From Actinomycetes bacterium (GTDB lineage: Bacteria > Actinomycetota > Acidimicrobiia > Acidimicrobiales > Microtrichaceae), in the NCBI GenBank assembly GCA_023423475.1, contig JAFAFN010000204.1, positions 1 through 9,908 of the forward strand: a stretch of 9,908 bases of DNA, given 5' to 3'. Positions 1 through 6,309 of this stretch are shown one piece after another. Each line of letters opens with the position of its first letter. The first letter of the stretch is position 1. The position numbers and the translations under genes were made by a program. The notes beneath the pieces are model-generated. The model did no database searches and was not told the DNA's origin. It saw nothing but the letters and a program-made list of their open reading frames with translations.

Positions 1-343
1 GGTCGAGGTCGTCGAGCAGCAGACCGACGAGCGAGATCCCCGCAGCGAGCACCTGGTCGATCTTCGCGACCAGCGCGGCGCGGTCGGACCGGTCCTCGAG
101 GTCCATGCTGAGTCCGGGGCTGATCGAGAAGCCGACACGAAGGGTCCCGGCGGACGCGAGCGACTCGAACTCGCGGAGCACCTCGGTGGGGTAGGGCGTG
201 CGCCACTCCGAACGGTGCAACGGGTCGTCCTTCGGGGCGTAGACGTAGGTGTCCATCCCTGCCTCGGCGAGCTCGGCGCAGACCGCACGCCGCTCCTGCC
301 ACGTCCACGGCGTGCCGTAGAAGCCCTCGATGATCCCTCTCAT
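1..343 (-). CDS. GH84 beta-N-acetylglucosaminidase (O-GlcNAcase-like), N-terminal part, cut by window edge
   Basis: The reverse complement reads open from ATG at 343 to the window edge, giving 114 residues of a longer protein. The order of motifs fits glycoside hydrolase family 84: GIIEGFYGTPW near residues 3-13, TYVYAPKDDPLHR at 32-44, a WR..YP element at 47-52, FSISPGL at 72-78, KIDQV at 94-98 and LLLDDLD at 108-114. In human O-GlcNAcase and clostridial NagJ the DD pair is the catalytic acid/substrate-assistance pair; here it is Asp111-Asp112. Lys38 sits where the family binds the GlcNAc group. The predicted reaction is hydrolysis of terminal beta-GlcNAc. There is no signal peptide: the catalytic domain begins at residue 2, so the enzyme is probably cytoplasmic. 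A GGAG lies 7 bases upstream of the ATG (complement of 351-354). It is transcribed divergently from the acyl-CoA synthetase genes, with a 44-bp gap. The substrate cannot be told from this fragment. Confidence 0.85.
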   Translation of the reverse strand, partial: MRGIIEGFYGTPWTWQERRAVCAELAEAGMDTYVYAPKDDPLHRSEWRTPYPTEVLREFESLASAGTLRVGFSISPGLSMDLEDRSDRAALVAKIDQVLAAGISLVGLLLDDLD

Positions 344-375
344 GTAGCTGCTCCATCGACTCGGATCGTCCGCGT

Positions 376-379
376 AGGG
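376..379 (+). promoter_or_regulatory. Ribosome binding site deciding the ATG start at 388
   Basis: AGGG lies 8 bases before ATG 388. It overlaps the alternative in-frame GTG at 379, which would have no such site, so the ATG is preferred. The surrounding TAGGGT (375-380) also resembles an actinobacterial -10 box, which would give a near-leaderless message. The sequence alone does not separate these two readings. Confidence 0.5.
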
Positions 380-387
380 TGCCGAGC

Positions 388-1056
388 ATGTCACGGACGC
401 TCTCGGAAGCTGATTCAAAGGCCTTGCTGGCCGACGCGGGGGTGGTCTTCGCACCCGAGCACCTCGTGCAGGACCCCGAGGCGGCCGCCACGGCGGCCAC
501 CGAGGTGGGCCTGCCGGTCGCGGTGAAGCTCTGCGGCGATCAGATCGCCCACAAGACCGAGCGCGGCCTGGTTCGCCTCGGACTGACCGATGCCGCTGCC
601 GTCGCCGAGGCCGCGGCGGAGCTGCTCGCGGCGGCGAGGCCCGAGGACGGGGCGACCGGGGTGCTGGTCGCCCCGATGATCGGCGGCAGCCGCGAGCTGA
701 TCGCCGGCATCGCGACCGACCCGCAGTTCGGTCCGACCGTCCTGGTGGGCGTCGGCGGGGTGCTCGCCGAGGCGGTGGCCGACGTGGCGGTGAGGATCGT
801 GCCGATCACCCGCATCGACGCCGAGGAGATGCTCGAGCAGCTCTCGTCGCAGGCGCTGCTCGGCGAGTTCAGGGGCGAGCCCGCGGTGGACCGTGCCGCC
901 GTGGTCGACCTGCTGATGGCGTTGTCCGACCTCGCGGGTTCCGACACGGGTGTCGCGTCGGTCGACCTGAACCCGATCATCATCTCCGACGGACGCCCCA
1001 TCCCCGTCGACGCGCTCGTCGAGCTCGCTGCGACCGACGCGGGAGCCGCCCGATGA
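388..1056 (+). CDS. Acyl-CoA synthetase (NDP-forming), ATP-grasp beta subunit
   Basis: This 222-residue protein matches the ATP-grasp (ATP-grasp_5) half of NDP-forming acyl-CoA/acetate-CoA ligases. Visible motifs are PVAVKLCGDQIAHKTERG (43-60, with the Lys47 and His55-Lys56 nucleotide/phosphate region), GVLVAPMIGGSRELIAGI (91-108), DPQFGPTVLVGVGGVLAE (111-128, the glycine-rich loop) and SVDLNPIII (191-199, near the metal-binding end). In this family the beta subunit moves phosphate between a histidine on the alpha subunit and ADP/ATP while acyl-CoA is made or cleaved. The length fits a stand-alone beta subunit (about 230 residues). Its stop overlaps the alpha-subunit start by 4 bp (ATGA, 1053-1056), so translation is likely coupled. 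The acyl substrate cannot be read from the sequence. The start is taken at ATG 388 and not GTG 379, because of the AGGG at 376-379. Confidence 0.88.
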   Translation: MSRTLSEADSKALLADAGVVFAPEHLVQDPEAAATAATEVGLPVAVKLCGDQIAHKTERGLVRLGLTDAAAVAEAAAELLAAARPEDGATGVLVAPMIGGSRELIAGIATDPQFGPTVLVGVGGVLAEAVADVAVRIVPITRIDAEEMLEQLSSQALLGEFRGEPAVDRAAVVDLLMALSDLAGSDTGVASVDLNPIIISDGRPIPVDALVELAATDAGAAR

Positions 1057-2561
1057 GCGCCCGGTCGAACACCCACACCCCCGAGCATTTCGCGGCGCTC
1101 TTCGATCCCGCCGGCATCGTCGTCGCCGGCGCCTCGACGCATCCCGGCAAGTTCGGATTCGTCAGCCTGCACAACATCATCGCGTCGGGCTACGAGGGGA
1201 GGATCTTCGCCACCAACCTCGAGGGCCAGACGGTCCTCGGCATCGAGACCATCCGTTCCCTCGACGAGCTGCCCGAGGGCGCGGCGGACCTGATCTTCGT
1301 CTGCACCCCGAAGGGCGCCAACCTGGACCTGCTGACCACCGCGGCGGCCAAGGGTGTGAAGGCGGCGTTCCTGACCTCGGCCGGCTACGGCGAGGCCGGG
1401 CCGGACGGCCGCCGGGACGAGGACGAGCTGATCGCTCGTTGCGACGAGCTCGGCATCCTCCTCGTCGGCCCGAACGGCCAGGGGGTGGTGTCGACACCGT
1501 CGCAGCTGTGCGCCCAGATCGTCGCCCCGTACCCTCCGGCGGGTTCGATCGGCGTCGCGTCGCAGTCCGGCAACTTCGTGTCGAGCTTCATGAACTGGTC
1601 CTGCGCGACGGGCGTCGGCATCTCACGCGCGGTCTCGGCCGGCAACGCCGCCGCCACGGGGGTCGCCGACGTGCTCGAGCACTACGCGGACGACCCCGAG
1701 ACCTCGGTCGCCCTCGCGTACGTCGAGGGCCTCTCCGACGGCCGCCGGTTCTTCGACTCGATCCGAGCGGTGGCCGACCGGATGCCGGTCGTGGTCGTCA
1801 AGGGCGGCGCCACCGCGGGCGGGGCGCGTGCGGCGGCGAGCCACACCGGCTCGCTGGCGTCCGACGACTCGACCTTCGACGGGGCGTGTCGCCAGGCCGG
1901 CGTCACCCGTGCCGCGACCGTCGAGGAGGCCTTCGAGGCAGCCGCGACCTTCGCCACCCAGCCGCTGCCGAAGGGCAACCGGGTGGTGGTCATGACCACC
2001 GCCGGCGGCTGGGGCGTGGTGACCGCGGATGCGATCACCCGGGACACCGACCTCGAGCTCGTCGAGCTGCCCGCCGACCTGCTCGAGCAGATCGACGAGC
2101 ACCTGCCGCCACGGTGGTCGCGCAACAACCCCGTCGACCTCGCCGGCGGCGAGACCCGCGACACCATCCCCACGGTCATGGAGATCATCGCCAACCACCC
2201 CGGGGTCGACGCGCTGGTGTACCTGGGGCTCGGCATCCAGTCGAACCAGGCCAGGATGCTGCGCCAGGGGCCCTTCGCCACCGATCCCGACGTCGAGCGG
2301 ATCATCGCCTACCACGAGCGCCAGGACACCCGCTTCGCCCAGGCGGCCCACGACGTCTCGGTCGCCACCGGCAAGCCGGTCCTGACCGCGACCGAGCTCG
2401 TCGCCGCGTTCCCCGACAACCCGGGCCCGGCGACGGTCCGCGCCACGGGCCGGCTCTGCTATCCGTCGGCGGACCGAGCGGTCACTGCGCTCGGGCACCT
2501 GTGGCGGCGCAGCAGGTACCGCCAGCGGCGCGGACTCCCGACCACGCCGCAGGACCGATGA
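1053..2561 (+). CDS. Acyl-CoA synthetase (NDP-forming), CoA-binding alpha subunit
   Basis: This 502-residue protein has the three-part layout of the alpha half of NDP-forming acyl-CoA synthetases. An N-terminal Rossmann-like CoA-binding domain runs from about 10 to 145 (IVVAGAS at 22-28; LLVGPNGQG at 136-144). A succinyl-CoA-ligase-like region follows (IGVASQSGNF at 166-175). Next is a domain carrying the phosphohistidine motif SHTGSLA, with His264 as the expected phosphorylated residue, preceded by VVVVKGGATAGGARAA. NNPVDLAGG at 358-366 is also typical. The GPN motif continues as GQG, where many relatives have Cys or Ser at the fourth position. GGGAG at 1041-1045, 7 bases before the ATG, supports the start. 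The order beta-then-alpha as two genes differs from the common single fused protein (alpha first). The stop overlaps the dacB start by 4 bp. Role: acyl-CoA formation or energy-conserving acyl-CoA cleavage in the cytoplasm; substrate unknown. Confidence 0.88.
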   Translation: MSARSNTHTPEHFAALFDPAGIVVAGASTHPGKFGFVSLHNIIASGYEGRIFATNLEGQTVLGIETIRSLDELPEGAADLIFVCTPKGANLDLLTTAAAKGVKAAFLTSAGYGEAGPDGRRDEDELIARCDELGILLVGPNGQGVVSTPSQLCAQIVAPYPPAGSIGVASQSGNFVSSFMNWSCATGVGISRAVSAGNAAATGVADVLEHYADDPETSVALAYVEGLSDGRRFFDSIRAVADRMPVVVVKGGATAGGARAAASHTGSLASDDSTFDGACRQAGVTRAATVEEAFEAAATFATQPLPKGNRVVVMTTAGGWGVVTADAITRDTDLELVELPADLLEQIDEHLPPRWSRNNPVDLAGGETRDTIPTVMEIIANHPGVDALVYLGLGIQSNQARMLRQGPFATDPDVERIIAYHERQDTRFAQAAHDVSVATGKPVLTATELVAAFPDNPGPATVRATGRLCYPSADRAVTALGHLWRRSRYRQRRGLPTTPQDR

Positions 2562-4204
2562 GCGACGAGGACCCGCCCGAGGGCACCGACGGTCGCACAC
2601 CCGCCGAGCGCGCCGGTGCCACACCGCTCGACCCCGCCAGGTTCCAGGCGAACGCCGGCATGCCCGTGGGGCGTCGACACCGGCCCGAGGGCGCGGGCAT
2701 CGTCGAGCCCGAGGCCAGCGCCGACGACCCGGTCGTGGTCCGCCGCGCACGCCGTCCGACGGCGGCGCCACGACGACGGGCCGGGGGATCCGGTGCCGTG
2801 TGGTTCACACTCGCCGGCGTGCTCGTCGTCGTGGCCCTCGCCGCGGGAGCGCTCGCGATGACGATGCGGGCCGACACCGAGGTTGCATCCGGCAGCGACC
2901 CCGAGCTGGTCGCCACCACGCCGGTGCTGTCCGCTCGTCGGGCGCCCGATGGACTCGTGCGTCCGGTCGCCGCCCGCAACCTCCGTGCCGCGGTCGACCC
3001 GGTGCTGGCCACCGCGCCCGAGAACACCTGCCTCGAGGTCCGCGACGGCGCCAACGTGCTCGTGTCGCACAAGGCCGACCAGCCGCTGATCCCCGCGTCG
3101 AACATGAAGCTGCTCGTCGCCGCGGCGTCGCTCGACCTGTTGGGCGCCGACACGCGGCTCTCGACCCGGTTCGTGACCGACGGCGCGCCGACCGACGGCG
3201 CCGTGGTGCGCGGCAACCTGTACATGGTCGGTGGTGGCGACCCGTTGCTGACCACCGACACCTACAACGCCGGTCTCCCGAACGGCGAGCAGCCGGTGAC
3301 GGACATGGACGACGTCGCCGACCAGATCGCGGCGACGGGCATCACGTCGATCACCGGTGGGGTCGTCGGGGACGGCTCCCGCTACGACGCGGTCCGCACG
3401 ACGCCGTCGTGGCCCGAGCGATTCTTCACCCAGGGCCAGGTCGCCCCGCTGTCCGCGTTGCTCGTCGACGACGGCTGGCGTTCCGGCGGCGGGCCGGCGG
3501 ACGACCCCGACGTACACGCGGCGCAGGTGCTCACGGAGCTGCTCGAGGAGCGCGGCATCCAGATCGGTGCACCCGCGTCGAGCGGCGTGGCGCCCGCCGA
3601 GGCGGCACTGCTGACCGAGGTGCCCTCGTTGACGATCGCCGAGCTCGTCGGCGAGCTCCTTCGCTTCTCGGACAACACCACCGCCGAGCTGCTCGTCAAG
3701 GAGATCGGCGCCGTGAAGGGGGCCGCCGGTTCGACCGCAGCCGGCCTCGACGTGCTGCGCAGCTGGCTCGATGAGTCCGGGCTGCCCGCAGAGGGCGTCA
3801 CCTTCGACGACGCCTCGGGACTCTCCGACGCGGATCGTGCGACGTGCACCTTCCTCGCCGCAGTGCTCGCCGCCGATGGACCCGACGGCCCCATCGCCGC
3901 CGGACTGGCCGTGCCGGGCCAACCCGGCACGCTCGACGACCGCCTGACCGGCGCCGACCTGCGCGACCGGGTGCGTGCCAAGACCGGCACCCTGCGCTTC
4001 GCGACCGGGCTGTCGGGCTGGCTGACCACGCGACCGTCGGTGCCGCTCACGTTCTCCATCCTCACGAACACGACGGATCGGCAGATCTCGGCGTCGGACA
4101 CCGAGCTCCAGGGGCAGCTCCTGACCGCGATGCTCGACTACCCCGCGGCGCCCGATCCCGCCGCCCTCTCGCCGGCTGCTCCCGCACCGCCAGCGGGAGC
4201 CTGA
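2558..4204 (+). CDS. dacB: Membrane-anchored D-alanyl-D-alanine carboxypeptidase/endopeptidase (PBP4, peptidase S13)
   Basis: This 548-residue protein carries all three penicillin-binding active-site motifs in order: Ser181-Asn-Met-Lys184 (in IPASNMKLL), Ser371-Asp-Asn373 (in RFSDNTTAELL) and Lys475-Thr-Gly477 (in RAKTGTL). GLSGWL follows the last one, as usual in S13 enzymes. Ser181 is the expected acylated nucleophile. A cytoplasmic, charged, low-complexity stretch of about 78 residues precedes a single hydrophobic segment at about 80-100, so this is probably a type II anchored protein acting outside the membrane on peptidoglycan stem peptides. The C-terminus ends in a Pro/Ala-rich tail (531-548). 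The spacing from SxxK to SxN is 190 residues, shorter than I recall for E. coli PBP4 or the R39 enzyme (about 245), so the inserted domains look reduced. The ATG at 2558 overlaps the previous stop by 4 bp; an open frame extends far upstream but there only shadows the preceding gene. Confidence 0.9.
   Translation: MSDEDPPEGTDGRTPAERAGATPLDPARFQANAGMPVGRRHRPEGAGIVEPEASADDPVVVRRARRPTAAPRRRAGGSGAVWFTLAGVLVVVALAAGALAMTMRADTEVASGSDPELVATTPVLSARRAPDGLVRPVAARNLRAAVDPVLATAPENTCLEVRDGANVLVSHKADQPLIPASNMKLLVAAASLDLLGADTRLSTRFVTDGAPTDGAVVRGNLYMVGGGDPLLTTDTYNAGLPNGEQPVTDMDDVADQIAATGITSITGGVVGDGSRYDAVRTTPSWPERFFTQGQVAPLSALLVDDGWRSGGGPADDPDVHAAQVLTELLEERGIQIGAPASSGVAPAEAALLTEVPSLTIAELVGELLRFSDNTTAELLVKEIGAVKGAAGSTAAGLDVLRSWLDESGLPAEGVTFDDASGLSDADRATCTFLAAVLAADGPDGPIAAGLAVPGQPGTLDDRLTGADLRDRVRAKTGTLRFATGLSGWLTTRPSVPLTFSILTNTTDRQISASDTELQGQLLTAMLDYPAAPDPAALSPAAPAPPAGA
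4195..4199 (+). promoter_or_regulatory. Ribosome binding site for the GTG start at 4208
   Basis: GGGAG inside the end of the dacB gene lies 8 bases before GTG 4208. It supports that start, which leaves only a 3-base gap after the dacB stop. Confidence 0.5.
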
Positions 4205-4207
4205 GCC

Positions 4208-4879
4208 GTGGCGCCCACCCGGTCGGCGGCCTTCCCGCTCAACTCTCCGCTGTTGCCGGGCATGGCGCTGCCGTTGCGGATCTTCGAGCCCCGCTACGTG
4301 GCGATGGTGCACGAGGTGCTGTCCCGACCCGACCCGTCCTTCGTCGTGGCGCTGATCACGCGGGGCCACGAGGTCGGCGGCGGCGAGGAGCGCTCCGACG
4401 TCGGCTGCACCGCCACGATCGTGGACGCGGTCGACCACGGCGGCGATCGCTGGTCGATCCTGGCGGTCGGCACCGAACGTGTGCGGGTCACCAGCTGGCT
4501 GCCCGACGACCCGTTCCCGCTCGCCCTCGTCGAGTCCTGGCCCGACCCGGACGGCGGGACGACCGACCAGGAGCTCGTCGACCACATCGACCACATCGAG
4601 CTCGAGGCGCTCGACGTCGTCGCGCTCGGTACCGAGCTGGGCCTGCCGCGACCCGAGCCGATGGAGTTCTCGCAGGATCCGACCGCGCGGACCTACCAGC
4701 TGGCCACCATCAGCCCCATCGGCGCACACGATCGGCACCGACTCCTGTGCACCCCGACGCTCCGGGAACGGGTCGGTCTGCTCGGTGAGCTCGTCGCGGA
4801 GCAGCACCTGCTGCTGCGGGCCCGTCTTGACTTCGGTCGAGGAGGCGACGCGGACGGCGGGGGAGGACGGACCGGCTGA
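4208..4879 (+). CDS. LON substrate-binding (N-terminal) domain protein
   Basis: This 223-residue protein opens with AFPLNSPLLPG (8-18) and LPLRIFEPRYVAMV (21-34), the signature of the PUA-like LON N-terminal domain (LON_substr_bdg). LITRGHEVGGG (49-59), VGCTATIV (65-72) and ILAVGTERVRV (84-94) follow as the expected beta-strand blocks. There is no AAA+ ATPase or Ser-Lys protease domain, and the length matches the stand-alone family found in many actinobacteria and proteobacteria (about 200 residues). In Lon this domain binds substrate protein; what the stand-alone version does is not settled. The last 15 residues are Gly/Asp-rich and look disordered. It sits 3 bases after dacB, so it is probably the last gene of the 388-4879 operon, and no functional link with peptidoglycan is evident. 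Confidence 0.85.
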   Translation: MAPTRSAAFPLNSPLLPGMALPLRIFEPRYVAMVHEVLSRPDPSFVVALITRGHEVGGGEERSDVGCTATIVDAVDHGGDRWSILAVGTERVRVTSWLPDDPFPLALVESWPDPDGGTTDQELVDHIDHIELEALDVVALGTELGLPRPEPMEFSQDPTARTYQLATISPIGAHDRHRLLCTPTLRERVGLLGELVAEQHLLLRARLDFGRGGDADGGGGRTG

Positions 4880-4890
4880 GCGAGCGGTGC

Positions 4891-4897
4891 TACAAAT
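4891..4897 (+). promoter_or_regulatory. Possible -10 box upstream of the 4925 gene cluster
   Basis: TGC followed by TACAAAT resembles an extended -10 element. It is one of the few AT-rich spots in the region and lies in the 45-bp gap between two genes. I see no convincing -35 hexamer 16-18 bases upstream. A start about 7 bases downstream would give a leader of roughly 20 bases that still contains the AGGAAGG site. Confidence 0.35.
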
Positions 4898-4910
4898 GGG
4901 GCTTCGTCGC

Positions 4911-4917
4911 AGGAAGG
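4911..4917 (+). promoter_or_regulatory. Ribosome binding site for the GTG start at 4925
   Basis: AGGAAGG is a strong Shine-Dalgarno sequence 7 bases before GTG 4925. It fixes this start over the out-of-frame ATG at 4951. Confidence 0.6.
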
Positions 4918-4924
4918 TCTCCCC

Positions 4925-5299
4925 GTGCCACCATCGTCCGCTGGACTCCCATGGAAGAAGCAGTCCGAGCCCCAGGGCGTCGGCGCACAGGTCACCGACC
5001 TCAAGAACCTCGTCGTCGGCTATGCGAAGCAGGAGACCGTCGACCCGCTCAAGACGCTCGGCAGCTACCTCGGCTACGGCATCGCGGGCTCCGTCGCCAT
5101 CGGCGGCGGCCTGGTCCTGCTCCTGTTGGCGTTGCTCAGGGGACTCCAGGAGCTGACGGTGTTCAACGACCCGTCGCTGACCGGCGACAGCCGATGGTCA
5201 TGGGTCCCGTACGCGATCACCGCGTTCGTCGCCCTCGTGATCGCCCTGCTGTTCCTGCGCAAGCTCTTCAAGATGCTCGACGACAAGGGAAGCCGATGA
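4925..5299 (+). CDS. Small two-TM membrane protein, resembling actinobacterial holin-X (phage holin superfamily III)
   Basis: This 124-residue protein has a polar N-terminal segment that could form an amphipathic helix (about 22-46, with TDLKNLVVGYAKQE). Two hydrophobic stretches follow at about 50-71 and 95-113, joined by a short polar loop (QELTVFNDPSLTGDSRW), and the C-terminus is basic (RKLFKMLDDKGSR). This layout matches the chromosomal proteins annotated as actinobacterial holin-X (Phage_holin_3_6), which despite the name are not tied to prophages. No phage gene is seen here. The match is by topology and not by a strict motif, so an unrelated membrane protein is possible. AGGAAGG 7 bases upstream supports GTG 4925. 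The stop overlaps the next ATG by 4 bp, so the two small membrane proteins are likely made together. Confidence 0.75.
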   Translation: MPPSSAGLPWKKQSEPQGVGAQVTDLKNLVVGYAKQETVDPLKTLGSYLGYGIAGSVAIGGGLVLLLLALLRGLQELTVFNDPSLTGDSRWSWVPYAITAFVALVIALLFLRKLFKMLDDKGSR

Positions 5300-5508
5300 C
5301 CCAACCAGGCGACCGCATCTCGCGGGACGACATCAAGGCCAAGCTCGGAGAGATCCAGGGCGACGCACTCGAGCAGGTCGAGGGCACCAAGAACCAGCTC
5401 CTCGCCGTCGGCGCGGGTGTCGGGCTGCTGTTGCTGATCGTGGCGTTCCTGCTCGGCCGCCGCGGCGGTCGACGCTCGTCCGCGGTCATCGAGGTCCGGC
5501 GTTCCTGA
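5296..5508 (+). CDS. Hypothetical 70-residue single-TM protein
   Basis: The 70-residue frame starts at an ATG that overlaps the previous stop (ATGA, 5296-5299), with AGGGAAG at 5286-5292 just upstream. The first 33 residues are charged and probably helical (SRDDIKAKLGEIQGDALEQV). A hydrophobic segment follows at about 35-54, then a basic end with GRRGGRRSS and VIEVRRS. I do not recognise a named family with certainty. Small proteins with a helix, one TM segment and a GRRxGRR tail ending in an IEVRR-like motif are common hypotheticals in high-GC actinobacteria. The 4-bp overlap and codon use like its neighbours indicate a real gene. It probably works with the two-TM protein encoded just before it, but no function can be assigned. 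Confidence 0.75.
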   Translation: MTQPGDRISRDDIKAKLGEIQGDALEQVEGTKNQLLAVGAGVGLLLLIVAFLLGRRGGRRSSAVIEVRRS

Positions 5509-5509
5509 G

Positions 5510-6067
5510 GTGTCGTCCTTCTGGAAGTGGCTGTCGGCCACCGCACTGTCCAAGGCGTTCGGCGACGGTCTCGGCGCGGACGTCGCAGGGCGTGGCGTGG
5601 TGTACCTCGCCGACAACGTCCGTGAAGCGATCGACAAGGACGACGAGCAGCTCACCCACATCCGGCTCCGCCCCGGCGAGCGGTACACGGTCATCGCCCG
5701 CCCGCCGGCGACCCGCGAGGAGCGCAAGCTCGCCGGCCGTCAGCGACACCTCGCGCAACGCCAGCGGAAGGCGACACGCCCGACCCGCAAGCAGCTGCGT
5801 GCCGCACGAAAGCTCTCGCGTTCGCAGCGACGACTCGACCGCGCTCGGCCGGGTTCGCGCCGTGAGCGCAAGCGCTCGGCGGTCGAGCACCGGCGCGCCC
5901 AGCGCTTCGATGCGGTCACCACTCCGACGCGCAAGCAGGCCCGGCTGACCGCCGAGCTCGCCTCGGCGGATCTGGCGCTCGCGCAGGCTCGCTCCATCAG
6001 CTACGAGCGTGCCCGCCAGCGGCGCAAGGGCGCACGGCGACGACCACGGACGACCGTCTACGACTGA
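5510..6067 (+). CDS. Hypothetical very basic helical protein with internal repeat
   Basis: This 185-residue protein starts at GTG 5510, one base after the previous stop. The N-terminal 50 residues are mixed and look folded ([18 protein letters not shown], then [11 protein letters not shown]). A short possible beta element follows ([11 protein letters not shown], 56-66). Residues 67-180 are extremely rich in Arg, Lys, Ala and Gln and probably helical or coiled coil. Within them a unit recurs with a 48-residue period: PTRKQLR...L......LDRAR at 91-113 and PTRKQAR...L......LAQAR at 139-161. There is no signal peptide or TM segment. The charge would suit binding to nucleic acid or anionic membrane, but that is inference. 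No strong Shine-Dalgarno is visible for the GTG (GAGG at 5491-5494 is distant), so translation may be coupled to the 70-residue gene. No family recognised. Confidence 0.7.
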   Translation: MSSFWKWLSATALSKAFGDGLGADVAGRGVVYLADNVREAIDKDDEQLTHIRLRPGERYTVIARPPATREERKLAGRQRHLAQRQRKATRPTRKQLRAARKLSRSQRRLDRARPGSRRERKRSAVEHRRAQRFDAVTTPTRKQARLTAELASADLALAQARSISYERARQRRKGARRRPRTTVYD

Positions 6068-6108
6068 CCGAAGTGCCGCGCCGGGTGGACTCGGTCCATC
6101 ATGGGGGC

Positions 6109-6309
6109 GTGATCGTCAGGCTCAGGAACCCGACCCGTGAGGTGACCCAACCCGGCCCTGCGCTGGTGTCGGTCCTCCTCGAACGACTCGAGCTCAACCG
6201 GGAGTCGGTGCTGGTGATCCGCAACGGCACGCTCGTCCCCGGCGACACCATGCTCTCCGACGACGACGAGGTCGAGGTCCGCCCGGTGATCTCGGGCGGC
6301 GCCACGTGA
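6109..6309 (+). CDS. ttuB: TtuB/ThiS/MoaD-like ubiquitin-fold sulfur carrier
   Basis: From GTG 6109 the protein is 66 residues with the size and pattern of a beta-grasp sulfur carrier: an N-terminal strand [11 protein letters not shown], a helix [17 protein letters not shown], the NGTLVPGD turn, and a hydrophobic/acidic segment [14 protein letters not shown]. The ISGG end closely resembles Thermus TtuB, where the terminal Gly is adenylated and thiocarboxylated to carry sulfur to TtuA. Here Gly63-Gly64 is followed by Ala-Thr, so the diglycine is not terminal. The stop overlaps the GTG of the ttuA-like gene (GTGA, 6306-6309). In-frame GTGs at 6073 and 6085 would add 12 or 8 residues that do not fit the family. 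The 6109 start lacks a well-spaced Shine-Dalgarno (GGGGG at 6103-6107 is too close) and may be leaderless. ThiS or MoaD for cofactor synthesis are alternatives, but the context favours tRNA thiolation. Confidence 0.78.
   Translation: MIVRLRNPTREVTQPGPALVSVLLERLELNRESVLVIRNGTLVPGDTMLSDDDEVEVRPVISGGAT

Noticed and set aside
1439..2557. Upstream extension of the dacB frame by about 370 codons
   Set aside because: This part reads Arg/Gly-rich nonsense over the acyl-CoA synthetase alpha gene. The ATG at 2558 forms a normal 4-bp overlap and begins the plausible protein.
2459..4807. 782-codon open frame on the minus strand opposite dacB and the LON-domain gene
   Set aside because: It is antisense to two genes with clear motifs and is rich in Arg/Gly/His/Asp with no recognisable domain. 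Long open antisense frames are expected at this GC content.
4925..5508. Holin-like plus small membrane protein considered as a prophage lysis module
   Set aside because: There is no endolysin, phage structural gene, integrase or attachment-site repeat in the window. The actinobacterial holin-X family is usually chromosomal.
6066..6096. Inverted repeat GACCGA...TCGGTC just after the basic-protein gene, considered as a terminator
   Set aside because: The stem is only 6 bp plus 2 more past a bulge, with a 14-base loop and no T-run. It starts within the stop codon and ends at the proposed -10 element, so chance is a fair explanation.
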